From positions 82,255-98,261 of the forward strand of contig NVUO01000011.1 in NCBI GenBank assembly GCA_002733155.1: a DNA stretch of 16,007 nt. The letters run 5' to 3'. Origin of the DNA: Sulfurimonas sp. GTDB taxonomy: Bacteria > Campylobacterota > Campylobacteria > Campylobacterales > Sulfurimonadaceae. A model generated the notes under the pieces. It was not told where the DNA came from. It ran no database searches and saw nothing but the letters and a program-made list of their open reading frames with translations. A program made the translations under genes and the position numbers. This document shows positions 15,333 through 16,007 of the stretch, piece after piece (positions within the stretch are counted from its first letter, which is position 1; each line of letters starts with the position of its first letter).

Positions 15333-16007
15333 CTATAACCTCAACGTAAAACCTCTATCAAAATCACTTAGGTCTTTGTAAAACTCTAAGCTAGTAAATG
15401 TTTCATTATTTAATTTTGATAATAGTTTACCCTTTTGGTCATAACCTATCTCACATGTAAAAAAGTTAATCTTTCTCTTTAAGACTTCATCAAGTAGTTC
15501 ATTTATAATTTCATCACCTATATTTCCCCCAAACAAGGCATTTTGAGGCTCATAGGATAAGTTAGATTCTAGTATTGCATCAGCTGCAATGTATGGAGGA
15601 TTTGAAATTAAATAATCAAATTTTTCAATAATTGGCTCTAAAAGTGAACCAAGTCTCAATTCTATCCTATCATTTAAACCAAATTTTCTTATATTTTTTT
15701 CTGCTACAGCTATAGCTTTTTGTGAAATATCAACAGCTATAAATTTAGCATTTTTATATTTAGAAGCTAGTATTATAGAAATAATTCCACTTCCAACTCC
15801 AACTTCTACAAAGGTTATATTTGCGTTTACATTTGTTACATTTTTCATAACTTCATCAATAAATAGTTCAGTTTCAGGACGAGGAATCAATGCCCCATCA
15901 TCTATATAAAATTCCTCACTATAAAAACTTACCTTATTAGTTATATATTCTAAAGGTTCATTTTTAAGCCGGCGATTTACTAAATCAAATAATTTTTCTA
16001 CATCTTT
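15333..16007 (-). CDS. prmC: PrmC (HemK), release factor glutamine methyltransferase, N terminus beyond right edge
   Basis: SAM-dependent enzyme that methylates the Gln of the GGQ loop in peptide chain release factors. The frame is open to the window edge, with 224 residues visible. P-L-E-Y-I at 18-22 of the visible part, I-P-R-P-E-T-E near 41-47, the SAM-binding E-V-G-V-G-S-G ending at about 74, and the substrate motif NPPY at 136-139 are all diagnostic of the family. The N-terminal helical domain, usually about 70-80 residues, lies outside the window. A TTG in the I-P-R-P-E-T motif (15890) is not a start, since conserved PrmC sequence continues upstream of it. The gene ends one base before the DUF4149 start. 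Confidence 0.95.
   Translation of the reverse strand, partial: KDVEKLFDLVNRRLKNEPLEYITNKVSFYSEEFYIDDGALIPRPETELFIDEVMKNVTNVNANITFVEVGVGSGIISIILASKYKNAKFIAVDISQKAIAVAEKNIRKFGLNDRIELRLGSLLEPIIEKFDYLISNPPYIAADAILESNLSYEPQNALFGGNIGDEIINELLDEVLKRKINFFTCEIGYDQKGKLLSKLNNETFTSLEFYKDLSDFDRGFTLRL

Noticed and set aside
1..16007. CRISPR array, tRNA or rRNA genes, intact insertion sequences or prophage genes
   Set aside because: No regularly spaced repeats, no cloverleaf or rRNA sequence and no transposase or integrase frame could be recognised on either strand.

Overview
The window is a low-GC, tightly packed stretch of what looks like a Campylobacterota (epsilonproteobacterial) genome, most likely an Arcobacter- or Sulfurimonas-like free-living denitrifier. 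The evidence is the gene order nosZ-nosB-nosD-nosG-nosC1-nosC2-nosH-nosF-nosY-nosL, which matches the clade II ('atypical') nitrous oxide reductase locus known from Wolinella succinogenes. In addition, NosZ has a Sec-type signal and a C-terminal haem c domain, nosR is absent, and codon use is strongly A+T biased. The genus is an inference.

Layout. Positions 1-110 (minus) hold the start of a small pilin-like membrane protein that diverges from nosZ. Positions 429-3023 encode NosZ, which is followed by a strong hairpin terminator. A 450-bp gap (3024-3474) separates nosZ from nosB and contains the terminator, a REP-like palindromic element, a 20-bp tandem duplication, a possible decayed ribbon-helix-helix antitoxin gene and a second promoter. 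Positions 3481-10175 form one compact operon nosB-D-G-C1-C2-H-F-Y plus a NosL-family gene, with overlapping or nearly touching genes. A dCache chemoreceptor follows at 10247-12514. It ends tail-to-tail against a minus-strand block: a pentahaem cytochrome c (12511-13632), a Crp/Fnr-family regulator (13703-14335) and a second, classical lipoprotein NosL (14340-14768). Beyond these lie a DUF4149 membrane protein and the 3' part of prmC, which runs off the right edge.

How the parts fit. NosZ reduces N2O to N2 in the periplasm. NosG and NosH (ferredoxin/quinol-oxidising type) and the monohaem cytochromes NosC1 and NosC2 probably carry electrons from menaquinol to NosZ, replacing NosR. NosD, NosF, NosY and the two NosL proteins serve copper-site maturation.

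The most notable observation is regulatory. An identical palindrome TTGAC-N4-GTCAA lies before nosZ and before nosB, and a related TTGAT-N4-ATCAG lies before the pentahaem cytochrome. In all three cases a -10-like hexamer sits at the same distance, placing the site at about -41.5. A cysteine-free Crp/Fnr protein with an FNR-like E-T-L-S-R recognition helix is encoded in the same neighbourhood. This suggests a locally encoded regulon that joins N2O reductase, its maturation operon and an uncharacterised pentahaem cytochrome.
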